Source: Anaerolineae bacterium
GTDB taxonomy: Bacteria > Chloroflexota > Anaerolineae > Aggregatilineales > UBA2796
NCBI GenBank assembly: GCA_019637555.1
Contig: JAHBVK010000036.1
Location: forward strand, 1 to 64,000
Direction of reading: 5' to 3'
Length of the DNA: 64,000 bases
The notes beneath the pieces are model-generated. The model did no database searches, was not told the DNA's origin, and worked only from the letters and a program-made list of their open reading frames with translations. A program made the translations under genes and the position numbers. Shown one piece after another: positions 35,051 to 43,716 of this stretch. Positions within the stretch are counted from its first letter, which is position 1; every line of letters begins with the position of its first letter.

Positions 35051-35190
35051 AGTAGACCGTAGGTTAAAACCTACGGCTACAAGACTTGGTAAACCCACTG
35101 AAGTGGGTTAGAACGCAGAATGGTGGTTCTTTTCAACCCACTTCAGTGGGTTTCCAGAGTATTGTAGCGGGGGGTTTTGAACCCTCCGCG
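35051..35190. repeat. Composite repeat family B, divergent copy
   Basis: Aligns with 57710-57848 from AGTAGACC to the GAACCC end but lacks both terminal sequences. Its hairpins carry paired changes: CCGTAGG/CCTACGG against CCGGAGG/CCTCCGG, and AACCCACT/AGTGGGTT against AACCCTCT/AGAGGGTT. It separates lysJ from the homocitrate synthase gene. Confidence 0.85.
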
Positions 35191-35230
35191 TTGGTGAACA
35201 TCATTAAAAGAACACGGAGCATCACACTTT

Positions 35231-36403
35231 ATGTCTTTAGATCATTTCGCCATCATCGAGTCTACGCTGCGCGAAGGTGAGCAATTCGCGGGCGCGAACT
35301 TCACGCAGGCGCAGAAGTTACAGATCGCGGAATCGCTCGATGATTTTGGCGCGGAGTTTCTAGAGTTGTCGTCGCCCGTCTCGTCAGAACAGAATGAGGC
35401 GGATGTACGCGCCGTCGTTGGTTTGGGCTTGAAGGCGCGCATCCTGACGCATATCCGCTGCCACCGCGAGGATGCATTGCGGGCGCTGGATACGGGCGTT
35501 CACGGACTCGATGTGGTGATCGGTACGTCGGCGGCGCTGCGGCAGTACAGTCACGGCAAGAGCATCGATCAAATCCTCGATCTGGCGGAGGATGTGCTGA
35601 CTTTCATCCGCGAACAAGCGCCGCACATCGTCTTGCGCTTCAGCACCGAAGATTCGTTCCGCAGCAACGAGGCTGATCTACTGCGAATCTATCTGCGGAT
35701 CGCGCAAATGGGTGTGGTCAATCGGCTGGGCGTGGCGGATACGGTAGGCGTGGCGTCTCCCAATCAGGTGCATCAGATCGTCAGCTTGCTGCGCCGTCTG
35801 ACTCATCTTGATGTCGAATTTCATGGTCACAACGATTCCGGCTGCGCTATCGCCAACGCCTTCGCCGCGCTAGAAGCTGGAGCGACGCACATCGATACGA
35901 CCGTGCTGGGCATCGGGGAGCGTAATGGCATCACGCCGCTGGGTGGTCTGATCGCGCGCTTGTACATGGTCAACCGCGAACTGCTGGTCAGCAAGTATAA
36001 GCTGCCGCTGCTCTATGAGTTGGATCACATGATCGCAGAGATGGTCGGTGTTGCTGTGCCGTTCAATAATTACATCACGGGCGCGACGGCATTCACACAC
36101 AAAGCGGGCATCCATGCCAAAGCTGTCTTAGCCAATCCCGAAACCTACGAGAGCATCGATCCCGAAGATTTCGGCTTGCACCGCGAGGTCAAGATCGCGC
36201 ATCGGCTGACAGGGTGGAACGCGATCAAGGCGCGGGCGGAGGAACTCGAACTCAGCTTCAGCGACGATCAGATCAAGCAGATCACGCAGGAGGTCAAGGC
36301 GATGGCGGATAAGCACGTCATCGACATGGCGGATATCGATGAACTGCTGCGAGATCGCGCCTCGTCAGAAACGAGCGAGGATCGGGATGTCGTTGTTCAA
36401 TGA
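35231..36403 (+). CDS. lysS: Homocitrate synthase
   Basis: A 390-residue DRE-TIM enzyme. STLREGEQF carries the catalytic Arg-Glu. The metal site is in [17 protein letters not shown], with [13 protein letters not shown] and [12 protein letters not shown] typical of homocitrate rather than isopropylmalate synthases. It lacks the C-terminal LeuA regulatory domain; the tail is a short helical extension. It condenses acetyl-CoA with 2-oxoglutarate, the first step of the aminoadipate pathway. The next gene starts 17 nt before its stop. Confidence 0.88.
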   Translation: MSLDHFAIIESTLREGEQFAGANFTQAQKLQIAESLDDFGAEFLELSSPVSSEQNEADVRAVVGLGLKARILTHIRCHREDALRALDTGVHGLDVVIGTSAALRQYSHGKSIDQILDLAEDVLTFIREQAPHIVLRFSTEDSFRSNEADLLRIYLRIAQMGVVNRLGVADTVGVASPNQVHQIVSLLRRLTHLDVEFHGHNDSGCAIANAFAALEAGATHIDTTVLGIGERNGITPLGGLIARLYMVNRELLVSKYKLPLLYELDHMIAEMVGVAVPFNNYITGATAFTHKAGIHAKAVLANPETYESIDPEDFGLHREVKIAHRLTGWNAIKARAEELELSFSDDQIKQITQEVKAMADKHVIDMADIDELLRDRASSETSEDRDVVVQ

Positions 36404-36971
36404 GGCAGCGCCGCCGAAGCTGCTCAACGATATCTTAGCCGCCACTGCCGACGCCAATTTCGCTATGGCATCTGAGCCAGTGGTTGGATCACTGCTGCGG
36501 ACATTGGCGGCGTCGAAACCGCGCGGACGATTCTTAGAGATCGGCACAGGAACGGGCGTCGGATCGTGCTGGCTGCTGGATGGCATGGACGCGGACTCAT
36601 CGCTGATCACGATGGATAATGATGCAGCGGTTAGCGCGATTGCACAGCGACATTTGGGCAGTGATCCGCGAATCAGCTTCGTGGTTGGGGATGCCGAGCA
36701 AACGTTACGCGAGTTGGAGTCGGAGTCCTTCGATCTGATCTTCGCGGACTCGTTTCCGGGCAAGTTCTATGCACGGGATGAGACGCTGCGCACGTTGAAG
36801 ATCGGCGGGCTGTACGTGATCGACGATCTGCTGCCGCAGCCGACATGGAACCCCGATCATCAGCAAAATGTGGATAAATTGATCGCGGAGTTGGACAATT
36901 CACCCTCGCTGCGATTGGTCAAATTAGCGTACTCGTCAGGACTGATCGTAGCGGTCAAGATCACCTCGTAG
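36387..36971 (+). CDS. Class I SAM-dependent O-methyltransferase-like protein
   Basis: A 194-residue protein from the ATG at 36387 (GAGGA upstream, inside the homocitrate synthase end). Motif [22 protein letters not shown], acidic [19 protein letters not shown] and [14 protein letters not shown] identify a small O-methyltransferase-like enzyme. It overlaps lysS by 17 nt, so it is cotranslated. No place in lysine synthesis is known for it. Confidence 0.8.
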   Translation: MSLFNEAAPPKLLNDILAATADANFAMASEPVVGSLLRTLAASKPRGRFLEIGTGTGVGSCWLLDGMDADSSLITMDNDAAVSAIAQRHLGSDPRISFVVGDAEQTLRELESESFDLIFADSFPGKFYARDETLRTLKIGGLYVIDDLLPQPTWNPDHQQNVDKLIAELDNSPSLRLVKLAYSSGLIVAVKITS

Positions 36972-37020
36972 ATCAGCTATAATCGTGGCGGGAGATCACT
37001 TGGCGCTAAGGCGCAAAAAT

Positions 37021-37452
37021 ATGGGCGTGATAATGGGAACGGCGCTTACGGTATTTGTTGAGATTGGTTACACGCCGAAGATGCTCGGATCTGCTGGTGA
37101 TCAACCAATCCATTGGTCAACAATAATCCGTGTACTTTGGCATCGACATATGGAACTTTATCGACTGATGGGTAGACCAACTAACGATGATGGTTGGGTA
37201 ATGTATCCGTTGCGAGGACTGCCGTCGGATGCTAGTCAAAAGGTAAAAGATTCTTTAGCTGATTTAGTAGATGACCCTGATTCGTGGAGCCAAGTTTCTT
37301 GGATCACGGCGCAAGAGTTGTTCGAGCTGCAAGAAGCCTTAGCCTATCCTGAACAGATGTCAGAATTCCACGCGACGGTGGCATTTGTGAAAGAGTACAA
37401 AAAACATGAACCAGATAGACCAATGCGGATCGTGTACTACTTCAGTCCATAA
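37021..37452 (+). CDS. Protein of unknown function inside the lysine gene cluster
   Basis: About 143 residues from the ATG at 37021 (a further ATG at 37033 and a GTG at 36985 are alternatives). TALTVFVEIGY opens a beta strand. A Trp/His-rich helix (WSTIIRVLWHRHMELYRLMG), DDGWVMYPLRGLPSDASQ and a helical C-terminus ending RIVYYFSP follow. Not recognised; no membrane segment, no Cys. Confidence 0.6.
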   Translation: MGVIMGTALTVFVEIGYTPKMLGSAGDQPIHWSTIIRVLWHRHMELYRLMGRPTNDDGWVMYPLRGLPSDASQKVKDSLADLVDDPDSWSQVSWITAQELFELQEALAYPEQMSEFHATVAFVKEYKKHEPDRPMRIVYYFSP

Positions 37453-37538
37453 TTGTCCAAGATCATTGCGGTGATCAAGGCGACGCCGGTTAAAGAACTA
37501 GAGCTACCAATCAGCCAAGTGCTGTCAAACGAGGAGAA

Positions 37539-38825
37539 ATGACCGAATCACCATCACAGCCGCGAACAGGGTACACCTTCGCGGAGAAAGCATTAGCGCG
37601 GGCGGCGGGATTACCCTTCACCGTCGCCGGACAGATCGTGGATGCGCGCCCCGATATTACCCTGAGCCACGATAACACCGCGCCGATCTTCCAGACCTTC
37701 AAGAAGCTCGGCATCACTAAGGTGAAGCACCCCGAACGATTGGCGATCACGCTGGATCATGCCGTGCCCGCGCCAACCACGGAACACGCTAAGAATCATG
37801 CGGAGGTGCGCCAGTTCGTCAAAGATCAAGGCGTCAAGCACTTCTTTGAAGTCGGGCGCGGCATCTGCCATCAGGTGTTGAGCGAAGAAGCGGTGATCCT
37901 ACCCGGTGAGTTGATCCTCGGTGCGGATAGCCACACCACGCATTACGGCTGGTTCGGCGCGTTCGGCGCGGGAGTCGGACGTTCGGAAGTAGCGGCAATC
38001 TGGGCGACGGGCGAACTATGGCTGCGCGTGCCGGAGTCGATGAAGGTGGTGGTCACGGGCGAATGGCAGCGCGGCGTCACGGCGAAGGATTTCTGCCTGC
38101 GCTTGATGGGCGATCTCGGCGTTGAGGGTGGCATCTACATGTCCATCGAGTTCAGCGGCTCGGCGATCACGGCATTGAGTCTGGAATCGCGGGCGGTGAT
38201 CCCGAATATGATGGCGGAGTTCGGCGCCAAGACGGCATACATCGCGCCGGATGATCAGATTTTCGAGTATCTCAAGGGGCGGGCGAAGCGTCCCTACACG
38301 CCGATCTATCCCGATGCCGATGCGGTCTATCAGGCGGAATATCACTACGATGTGTCGCAGCTTGAGCCGTTGGTTGCGTGCCCCGACAGCCCCGATAACG
38401 TGCAGCCTGTCTCGGCGGTGGCGGGGACGGTGGTGCAGCAGGCGTTCATCGGCACGTGTACCAACGGGCGGTTAGAGGATATTGCCGCTGCTGCTGAAAT
38501 CGTTAGCGGCAAGCATGTGGCGGTGGGGACGCGGCTATTGGTCGTTCCGGCGTCGAGCGTGGTGCTGCAAGAGGCGTTGAAGCGTGGCTACATTCAGACG
38601 CTAGTCGAGGCGGGCGCAGTGATCGGTGTGCCGGGCTGCGGTCCGTGCATGGGCAATCACATGGGCGTACCTGCGCCGAACGAGGTGACGATCAGCAGCG
38701 CCAACCGCAATTTCAAGGGACGCATGGGCACTGCCGACGCGCCGATCTACTTATCGAGTCCAGCGGTGGTCGCCGCCAGCGCGATCACGGGTAGAATTAC
38801 GCATCCTGCCGACCTCGATCAATAG
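37539..38825 (+). CDS. lysT: Homoaconitase large subunit (aconitase superfamily)
   Basis: A 428-residue aconitase-type dehydratase with the three [4Fe-4S] cysteines C307 (FIGTCTNGR), C367 and C370 ([10 protein letters not shown]). [23 protein letters not shown] and [11 protein letters not shown] are conserved. GAGGAG precedes the ATG. LeuC and LysT are hard to separate by sequence; position beside homocitrate synthase and homoisocitrate dehydrogenase favours homoaconitase. Works with the small subunit at 39308. Confidence 0.85.
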   Translation: MTESPSQPRTGYTFAEKALARAAGLPFTVAGQIVDARPDITLSHDNTAPIFQTFKKLGITKVKHPERLAITLDHAVPAPTTEHAKNHAEVRQFVKDQGVKHFFEVGRGICHQVLSEEAVILPGELILGADSHTTHYGWFGAFGAGVGRSEVAAIWATGELWLRVPESMKVVVTGEWQRGVTAKDFCLRLMGDLGVEGGIYMSIEFSGSAITALSLESRAVIPNMMAEFGAKTAYIAPDDQIFEYLKGRAKRPYTPIYPDADAVYQAEYHYDVSQLEPLVACPDSPDNVQPVSAVAGTVVQQAFIGTCTNGRLEDIAAAAEIVSGKHVAVGTRLLVVPASSVVLQEALKRGYIQTLVEAGAVIGVPGCGPCMGNHMGVPAPNEVTISSANRNFKGRMGTADAPIYLSSPAVVAASAITGRITHPADLDQ

Positions 38826-38837
38826 GTAGAGAAAACC

Positions 38838-39308
38838 TTGAAACAGATACTGGAAAAATCGACTTGGCTGACGATCATCGCTGTCTTTGCCAGCCTGCTG
38901 GCGAGTGTTGCCGCCTACGTGATGGGCGTGCTGCGCACCATCAGCTTGATCGGTGACGTGATCGCGGGCAAGCCAGTCGCTGCCGAGTTGATCGCGCTGA
39001 TCGAACTGACCGACATCTTCTTGATCGCCACCACGCTGCTGATCTTCGCCCTCGCTCTGTACGAGTTGTTCATCGGCAAGCTTGATCTCCCCGAATGGCT
39101 GATCGTTCACCATTTCACCGAGTTGAAGGACAAGATAAGCGCGGTGATTGTGCTGGTGATGGCGGTTAGCTTCCTCAAAATTCTGCTCGATGGCAAGTAT
39201 CCGGCAGCCGATATTCTGGCGTTCGGCATCGGGATCGGTGCGGTAATCACAGCACTTGGCTTATTCGCACGGCTGAACAAGAAACCTGACGATAAGAAGG
39301 CTGAATAA
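38838..39308 (+). CDS. YqhA/UPF0114-like membrane protein between homoaconitase subunits
   Basis: A 156-residue protein with a TTG start at 38838 and four hydrophobic segments ([77 protein letters not shown]). [25 protein letters not shown] is typical of YqhA-family proteins of unknown function. Its stop overlaps the small-subunit ATG by one base, so it sits within the translation unit of the enzyme. Transport of a pathway intermediate or a chance insertion are both possible. Confidence 0.75.
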   Translation: MKQILEKSTWLTIIAVFASLLASVAAYVMGVLRTISLIGDVIAGKPVAAELIALIELTDIFLIATTLLIFALALYELFIGKLDLPEWLIVHHFTELKDKISAVIVLVMAVSFLKILLDGKYPAADILAFGIGIGAVITALGLFARLNKKPDDKKAE

Positions 39309-39811
39309 TGATTTATCAAGGGCGTGTCTGGAAATACGGCGACAACGTGAACACGGATGTGATCTTTCCGGGCAAGTATACCTACACGATCAAAGACCCC
39401 GCCGAGATGGCGAAGCACGCGCTGGAAGACCTCGATCCGACGTTTGCAGGCAGCATGACGCCGGGGGACATCATCGTGGGCGGGCGCAACTGGGGCTGTG
39501 GATCGTCGCGTGAGCAGGCGGTGACCTGTCTGGTGGCGGCGGGCGTCAAGGTGCTAGTCGCCAAGTCGATTGCGCGGATTCACTTCCGCAACGCGGTCAA
39601 TGGTGGCTTGCTGCCCGTCGTTGCGCCGGAAGCGGTGGAGGCGATCCAAAACGGTGAGGTGATCACTGTGGACGCCGACAACTACAAGCTGATCTGCGCG
39701 GCAGGGACGTTCGATTTCCCACCATTGTCGCCGTCGTTGAAGGCGATCTTAGAGGCGGGCGGTTTGATCGAGATGCTCAAGGTAAAGCTGGCGGCGGAGA
39801 GGCAGAGTTAG
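39308..39811 (+). CDS. lysU: Homoaconitase small subunit
   Basis: A 167-residue swivel-domain protein: [18 protein letters not shown], then [34 protein letters not shown] and the [13 protein letters not shown] loop. The substrate-selecting segment after the Asp is KYTYT here, unlike the YLVM-type loop of many LeuD proteins. It pairs with the subunit at 37539 to convert homocitrate to homoisocitrate. Confidence 0.87.
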   Translation: MIYQGRVWKYGDNVNTDVIFPGKYTYTIKDPAEMAKHALEDLDPTFAGSMTPGDIIVGGRNWGCGSSREQAVTCLVAAGVKVLVAKSIARIHFRNAVNGGLLPVVAPEAVEAIQNGEVITVDADNYKLICAAGTFDFPPLSPSLKAILEAGGLIEMLKVKLAAERQS

Positions 39812-39930
39812 AGGACTTTTCGCGCCTGAAGTTCGCAGGGAATACAGGGCGGATTCAGGCGGTTTGTAGGTGGATTGTTGGAATGTGGGTTAGGGATTCC
39901 AATAGTTGATCGATGACTTATTATCCCGGC

Positions 39931-39950
39931 GCTAAAGCACCGGGCTATAA
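39931..39950. repeat. Solo arm of repeat family A
   Basis: GCTAAAGCACCGGGCTATAA with a preceding CCCGGC forms a small hairpin (CCCGG/CCGGG, 39925-39944). It equals one end of the family A element. The rest of the 39812-40059 gap has no visible feature. Confidence 0.55.
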
Positions 39951-40059
39951 TCACGAAGCACGCTAGAAGCGCGCTAAATCGTTAAATTCAGACATAACGC
40001 GAGTGCGGATTGCTCGTGTTATGTCGTTTTTGTTGAGATCAGGAGTTAGCAGACAATAG

Positions 40060-41067
40060 ATGGCGCAGCAGATTACAGTTTGTCTGATCAACGGCGATGG
40101 CGTGGGCAAGGAAGTGATTCCGGCGGCGGCGCAGGTGTTGGAGGCGCTGAAGATCGGGATCACGTTCACGCAGGCGGAGGCGGGTTGGGAGTGTTTTCAG
40201 CAGCGAGGGAATGCGCTGCCAGAGGAAACCAAAGCGGCGATCTTGGCGGCGGATGGGACATTGTTCGGCGCAACGTCGTCGCCCTCAACGAAGGTGGCTG
40301 GCTACAGCAGTCCGGTGTTGGGGATGCGTAAGGCGTTCGATTTGTATGCCAATGTGCGCCCCACGCTGTCGATTCCGGGCGGTGTGCAGGGGATCGATCT
40401 GCTGATCGTGCGCGAGAATACCGAGGGGATGTACGCCGGACGGGAGCGCGTGGAAGATGGCGGCGCGACTGCCATTGCCGAGCGCGTGATCACGGTGAAG
40501 GCTTCGGAACGGATCGTGCGCTATGCGTTCGAGGCAGCGCGGAAACGCGATAAGCGCAAGAACGTGACCATCGTGCATAAGGCGAACGTGCTGAAAGAGA
40601 CGGATGGACTATTCCGTTCGTGCGCCTTGAAGGTGGCGGCGGAATTCCCCGATGTGACCTATGACGAGTTATTGGTCGATGCCTGCGCGATGTGGTTGGT
40701 CAAAGACCCGACGCGCTTTGACGTGATCGTGACCACGAATTTGTTTGGGGACATCCTCTCCGATGAAGCGGCGGGGTTGATCGGCGGGTTGGGAGTCGCG
40801 CCATCGGCAAACGTGGGATCGACCAAAGCGGCGTATTTCGAGCCAGTTCATGGATCAGCGCCGGACATCGCGGGCAAGGACATTGCTAATCCTGTCGGCG
40901 CGATTTTGAGTGCGGCGATGCTGCTGGATCATGTGGGGCAGACGGAAGCAGCGCGGCGAGTCGAAGCGGCGGTGTTTGCGGCGTTGGCGGCGGGGATCAG
41001 GACACGCGATCTGGATGGCGAGGCGACGACGGAGGAGATGGTCAGGGCGGTGGTGGAGAGGATGTGA
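40060..41067 (+). CDS. hicd: Homoisocitrate dehydrogenase
   Basis: A 335-residue beta-decarboxylating dehydrogenase. LINGDGVGKEVIPAAAQVLEAL, MRKAFDLYANVRPTLS, VRENTEGMYAGRE, TIVHKANVLKETDG, TTNLFGDILSDEAAGLIGGLGVAPSANVG and EPVHGSAPDIAGKDIANP are the family signatures. The residues before the catalytic RENTEG and the R-K-A-F-D-L-Y segment fit homoisocitrate rather than isopropylmalate dehydrogenases. It oxidises homoisocitrate to 2-oxoadipate, closing the carbon part of the pathway. A degenerate copy of its 3' end lies at 42479-42553. Confidence 0.87.
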   Translation: MAQQITVCLINGDGVGKEVIPAAAQVLEALKIGITFTQAEAGWECFQQRGNALPEETKAAILAADGTLFGATSSPSTKVAGYSSPVLGMRKAFDLYANVRPTLSIPGGVQGIDLLIVRENTEGMYAGRERVEDGGATAIAERVITVKASERIVRYAFEAARKRDKRKNVTIVHKANVLKETDGLFRSCALKVAAEFPDVTYDELLVDACAMWLVKDPTRFDVIVTTNLFGDILSDEAAGLIGGLGVAPSANVGSTKAAYFEPVHGSAPDIAGKDIANPVGAILSAAMLLDHVGQTEAARRVEAAVFAALAAGIRTRDLDGEATTEEMVRAVVERM

Positions 41068-41071
41068 GCGA

Positions 41072-42361
41072 TTATTGATTCTGCGGTAGACGCGGCTGAC
41101 CACGAAAGTCGTGAGCCGCGATACGTTCTGCTACTGGACGCCGCGAAAAATTAGGACCGAGAATCGACCACAACACCGCATCACTCGCAGCATCGTCTGG
41201 CGAAAGTCTCCAGCCCACTTGAGCACCATAGTTCAGATTCCACAGGAATGCCAAGCGTACTAAGCCCGATTGCTGCATCCAGTCTATCGCGTCATCGGTA
41301 AAGTTAGCCTGATCTTGCAGCGTGTTGTCGTAGGCGAAGTCAAAGCCGAGTCGTGGCGTTCCACTCAAATCTTCCATCGCGGGCCAGCCAAACTTGGTAA
41401 CACATAACTTGAGGTCGCTACCCGCTTGGTAGAGGCGATCTGCGTAGCCTTGCAGCGTAGAACGAAACGACCAACTATGATGTGGATTTACCCAAGGTCC
41501 GCGAAATTTAGCGGGCGGAGTACGCTCAGGGATGTTGCGCCAGTCGAGTGCATCTGATGGCACATTCAAGCCATAATGTGATGCACCTACGCAATCTGCG
41601 TATTGCAACATTCCAGCAGCAATCAACTTATCCATAAATACGAAGTCATCCTGAGCTTGATCAGGGCGAGTGCCACCAGTAGGCGCGAGTGCAGCCGAAA
41701 TCACGATGATGTTAGGATCAATGGCTTTGATCTCGGTGAAAGCAGCACGCAACAGATCGACATAACGACGCGGATCAAGGCGCTGTGGATTAGTTGACCA
41801 ATTCGTCTCAAGATTGACAGATTCCCAAATTTGGATGGCATCAATTTGTTGTGGATAACGATGTAGCAGTGCCGATATAAATTTGGTCAATTCCTGAGCA
41901 TTCGTAGGCGGACCGTCGTGCGTAAACGGCATGATCTTGGCTCCAGCATCGCGCGCCCAATCTGGTGCTTTACTGATACGCAGCAGCACATAGATATTGG
42001 CAGCATCAAGTGCTTTGATCGCCACGTCCAGTGCCGTGAAGTCGATCTGTCCTTTAACCCTTTCCATGTCGCGCCAGACGACTTCCATCGTGACCCAGTT
42101 CAGGCGTAAATAATTGGTAACTTCACTTGTCCAAATCTGGTAAACATTGGGGTCAGAATTTTGTTGCACTGTGATACCGAGATCAAATGCCGTATCGCTG
42201 ATTGGTAACAGGCTTGCTAATGGGCTGGTCAAATTATTGCTTATCGCATTTCCGATTAGGAACAGTATCAGCAATAGAACAAGCATCACTCGACCTACCA
42301 TTAATTCCGGTAGAGGATCATTTTCGATTACTGAAGAATTTTCATGTGGCTGCAAGGACAA
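41072..42361 (-). CDS. Membrane-anchored glycoside hydrolase-fold protein lacking catalytic Glu residues
   Basis: A 429-residue protein with one N-terminal membrane helix (about 22-40) and a TIM-barrel like GH39/cellulase-type proteins (LRLNWVTMEVVWRDME, IDFTALDVAIKALDAANIYVLL, RYVDLLRAAFTEIKAIDPN). In active relatives the acid/base lies in W-N-E-P-N and the nucleophile in T-E-F-G-W. Here these are WESVN (179-183) and TKFGW (Lys323). Probably a non-catalytic sugar-binding protein. Its stop is 4 bp from the convergent hicd stop. Confidence 0.65.
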   Translation of the reverse strand: MSLQPHENSSVIENDPLPELMVGRVMLVLLLILFLIGNAISNNLTSPLASLLPISDTAFDLGITVQQNSDPNVYQIWTSEVTNYLRLNWVTMEVVWRDMERVKGQIDFTALDVAIKALDAANIYVLLRISKAPDWARDAGAKIMPFTHDGPPTNAQELTKFISALLHRYPQQIDAIQIWESVNLETNWSTNPQRLDPRRYVDLLRAAFTEIKAIDPNIIVISAALAPTGGTRPDQAQDDFVFMDKLIAAGMLQYADCVGASHYGLNVPSDALDWRNIPERTPPAKFRGPWVNPHHSWSFRSTLQGYADRLYQAGSDLKLCVTKFGWPAMEDLSGTPRLGFDFAYDNTLQDQANFTDDAIDWMQQSGLVRLAFLWNLNYGAQVGWRLSPDDAASDAVLWSILGPNFSRRPVAERIAAHDFRGQPRLPQNQ

Positions 42362-42478
42362 AGCGCCTACTCAATCAGCTTGATCGCTCTTCAGCAGACT
42401 ATACATCCCGTAGGTGAGATGAACACTTCGATTCGCCAGCGATCAACTGACGTGTTCCCGCCTGATATTGGTGAATTT

Positions 42479-42553
42479 GCTGGCGGGATCAGGGCGCGGG
42501 ATCTGGATGGTGAGGCGACGACGGACGAGATGATGGGGGTGGCGAGGATTTAG
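42479..42553 (+). pseudogene. Remnant of the homoisocitrate dehydrogenase 3' end
   Basis: About 75 bp matching 40987-41067. The translated pieces are AGGIRARDLDGEATTDEMMGV here and AAGIRTRDLDGEATTEEMVRAV in the intact gene. It is cut off upstream and diverged. It lies on the far side of the glycosidase-fold gene, so the two copies bracket that gene. Confidence 0.7.
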
Positions 42554-42559
42554 CCTTAC

Positions 42560-42603
42560 CCCCTGCCCCCTCTCCAATCTGAGTGCAGATTAGGAGAGGG
42601 GAA
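42560..42603. repeat. Hairpin CCCCTCTCC...GGAGAGGGG (family F)
   Basis: Inverted repeat with internal AATCTGAGTGCAGATT palindrome. Related C/T-rich hairpins occur at 51941-51980 and 53114-53161. Between the hicd remnant and the SUMF1-like gene. Confidence 0.55.
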
Positions 42604-42633
42604 CCGAGAGTGAACAAATCAAAAGGAACTGGC

Positions 42634-43650
42634 TCAAAAGTCGCGGGCGCAGCGGAAGCCGAAATTGCCACTCAGATCAGTGGCTGTCACCGCATAACGA
42701 GCAGATGTTGTGACGCCAGTATCGGGATCAGACCATGAGCCGCCGCGCAGCACACGGGTGTTATCTTTCTCGCTGTCCTCACGCCCATCAGTTGCCACAT
42801 ATGGATAGGGCAGAGGACGGCTGCTGACCCACTCCCAAACGTTGCCACTCATATCCAAGGCACCGACCCACGAGACGCCGCCCGGTTTGCTGCCAACTTC
42901 CGCCGTCTCGAACTCGATGTTGCCTGAGTAAACTACATTATCCGCCACAAAGGTATTGCCCCACGGATAGGTCAACGACTCCGGTCCACGTGCGGCGTAT
43001 TCCCATTCCGCTTCGGTGGGCAGACGCGATCCACGCAGCGCACAGAAGGCATTCGCTTCCAGCCACGTGATCTGTTCGCGCGGACGTTTGGGATCGTTCC
43101 AGTAGTTGGGAGTTGCTGCACTACCGCCGAAACGCTCAAACTGCTCATTGGTCACTTCGTAGCGATCTATATAAAACGCTTGCTCGACACACTGCTGATG
43201 AACTGGCTTTTCGTTCTCTGAACCCGCATCACTGCCCATCTGGAAACAGCCCGCCGGTACCAACACCATCTCCACGCCGTCAAAAGTCTGCGACTGCGGC
43301 TGCCAACCCGCATTGTTCTCCAGCGTGGCGACGAAGGTAGCCTGTGGCGCTAAGGTTGCTATCGGGGTTAGCGTGACAACGGTTGGTCTGGGCGAACTGG
43401 TGGCTGCTGGCGGTACGATGATGGTTGGTGTGTCGGCAAGTGTTGGCTCGGCAGTGACGTCGGCAGTTGATTGAGATTGTGATTGGGTAGTGGGTTCGAG
43501 TGTTGGTGCTGCTGTTGCTGCCGTCTCTACGGTCCCTACTGTCTCTACTGTCGAGGTAGGCATATATGTTGCAGTTGGTGCTGCGGTGGACGTCGCCGTG
43601 CAGCCGATCAAGACTACTCCAACAAGGAGTAAGGCAAACAATTTAGCCAT
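42634..43650 (-). CDS. Lipoprotein with SUMF1/FGE-sulfatase-like domain, copy 1
   Basis: A 338-residue protein from the ATG at 43650 (GGCGGA upstream). A lipobox (LLLVGVVLIGC, Cys about residue 17) suggests a lipid-anchored export product. A 90-residue Thr/Pro/Ala-rich linker leads to an FGE-sulfatase fold: MVLVPAGCFQMGSD, YIDRYEVTNEQFERF, RLPTEAEWEYAARGP, DMSGNVWEWV and RVLRGGSW...GFRCARDF. The copper-binding Cys pair of true formylglycine-generating enzymes is absent from the RGGSW region, so sulfatase activation is unlikely. Paralog at 43717. Confidence 0.82.
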   Translation of the reverse strand: MAKLFALLLVGVVLIGCTATSTAAPTATYMPTSTVETVGTVETAATAAPTLEPTTQSQSQSTADVTAEPTLADTPTIIVPPAATSSPRPTVVTLTPIATLAPQATFVATLENNAGWQPQSQTFDGVEMVLVPAGCFQMGSDAGSENEKPVHQQCVEQAFYIDRYEVTNEQFERFGGSAATPNYWNDPKRPREQITWLEANAFCALRGSRLPTEAEWEYAARGPESLTYPWGNTFVADNVVYSGNIEFETAEVGSKPGGVSWVGALDMSGNVWEWVSSRPLPYPYVATDGREDSEKDNTRVLRGGSWSDPDTGVTTSARYAVTATDLSGNFGFRCARDF

Positions 43651-43716
43651 AGTTCCGCCGATCACTTTCAACTATTAGAAGATGTTCGATATTGTTCAAC
43701 CAGCCAAGCCACAGGA

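Noticed and set aside
42344-42553. A 69-codon plus-strand ORF ending in the hicd-like tail
   Set aside because: Only its last 25 codons have similarity; treated as a remnant and not as a gene.
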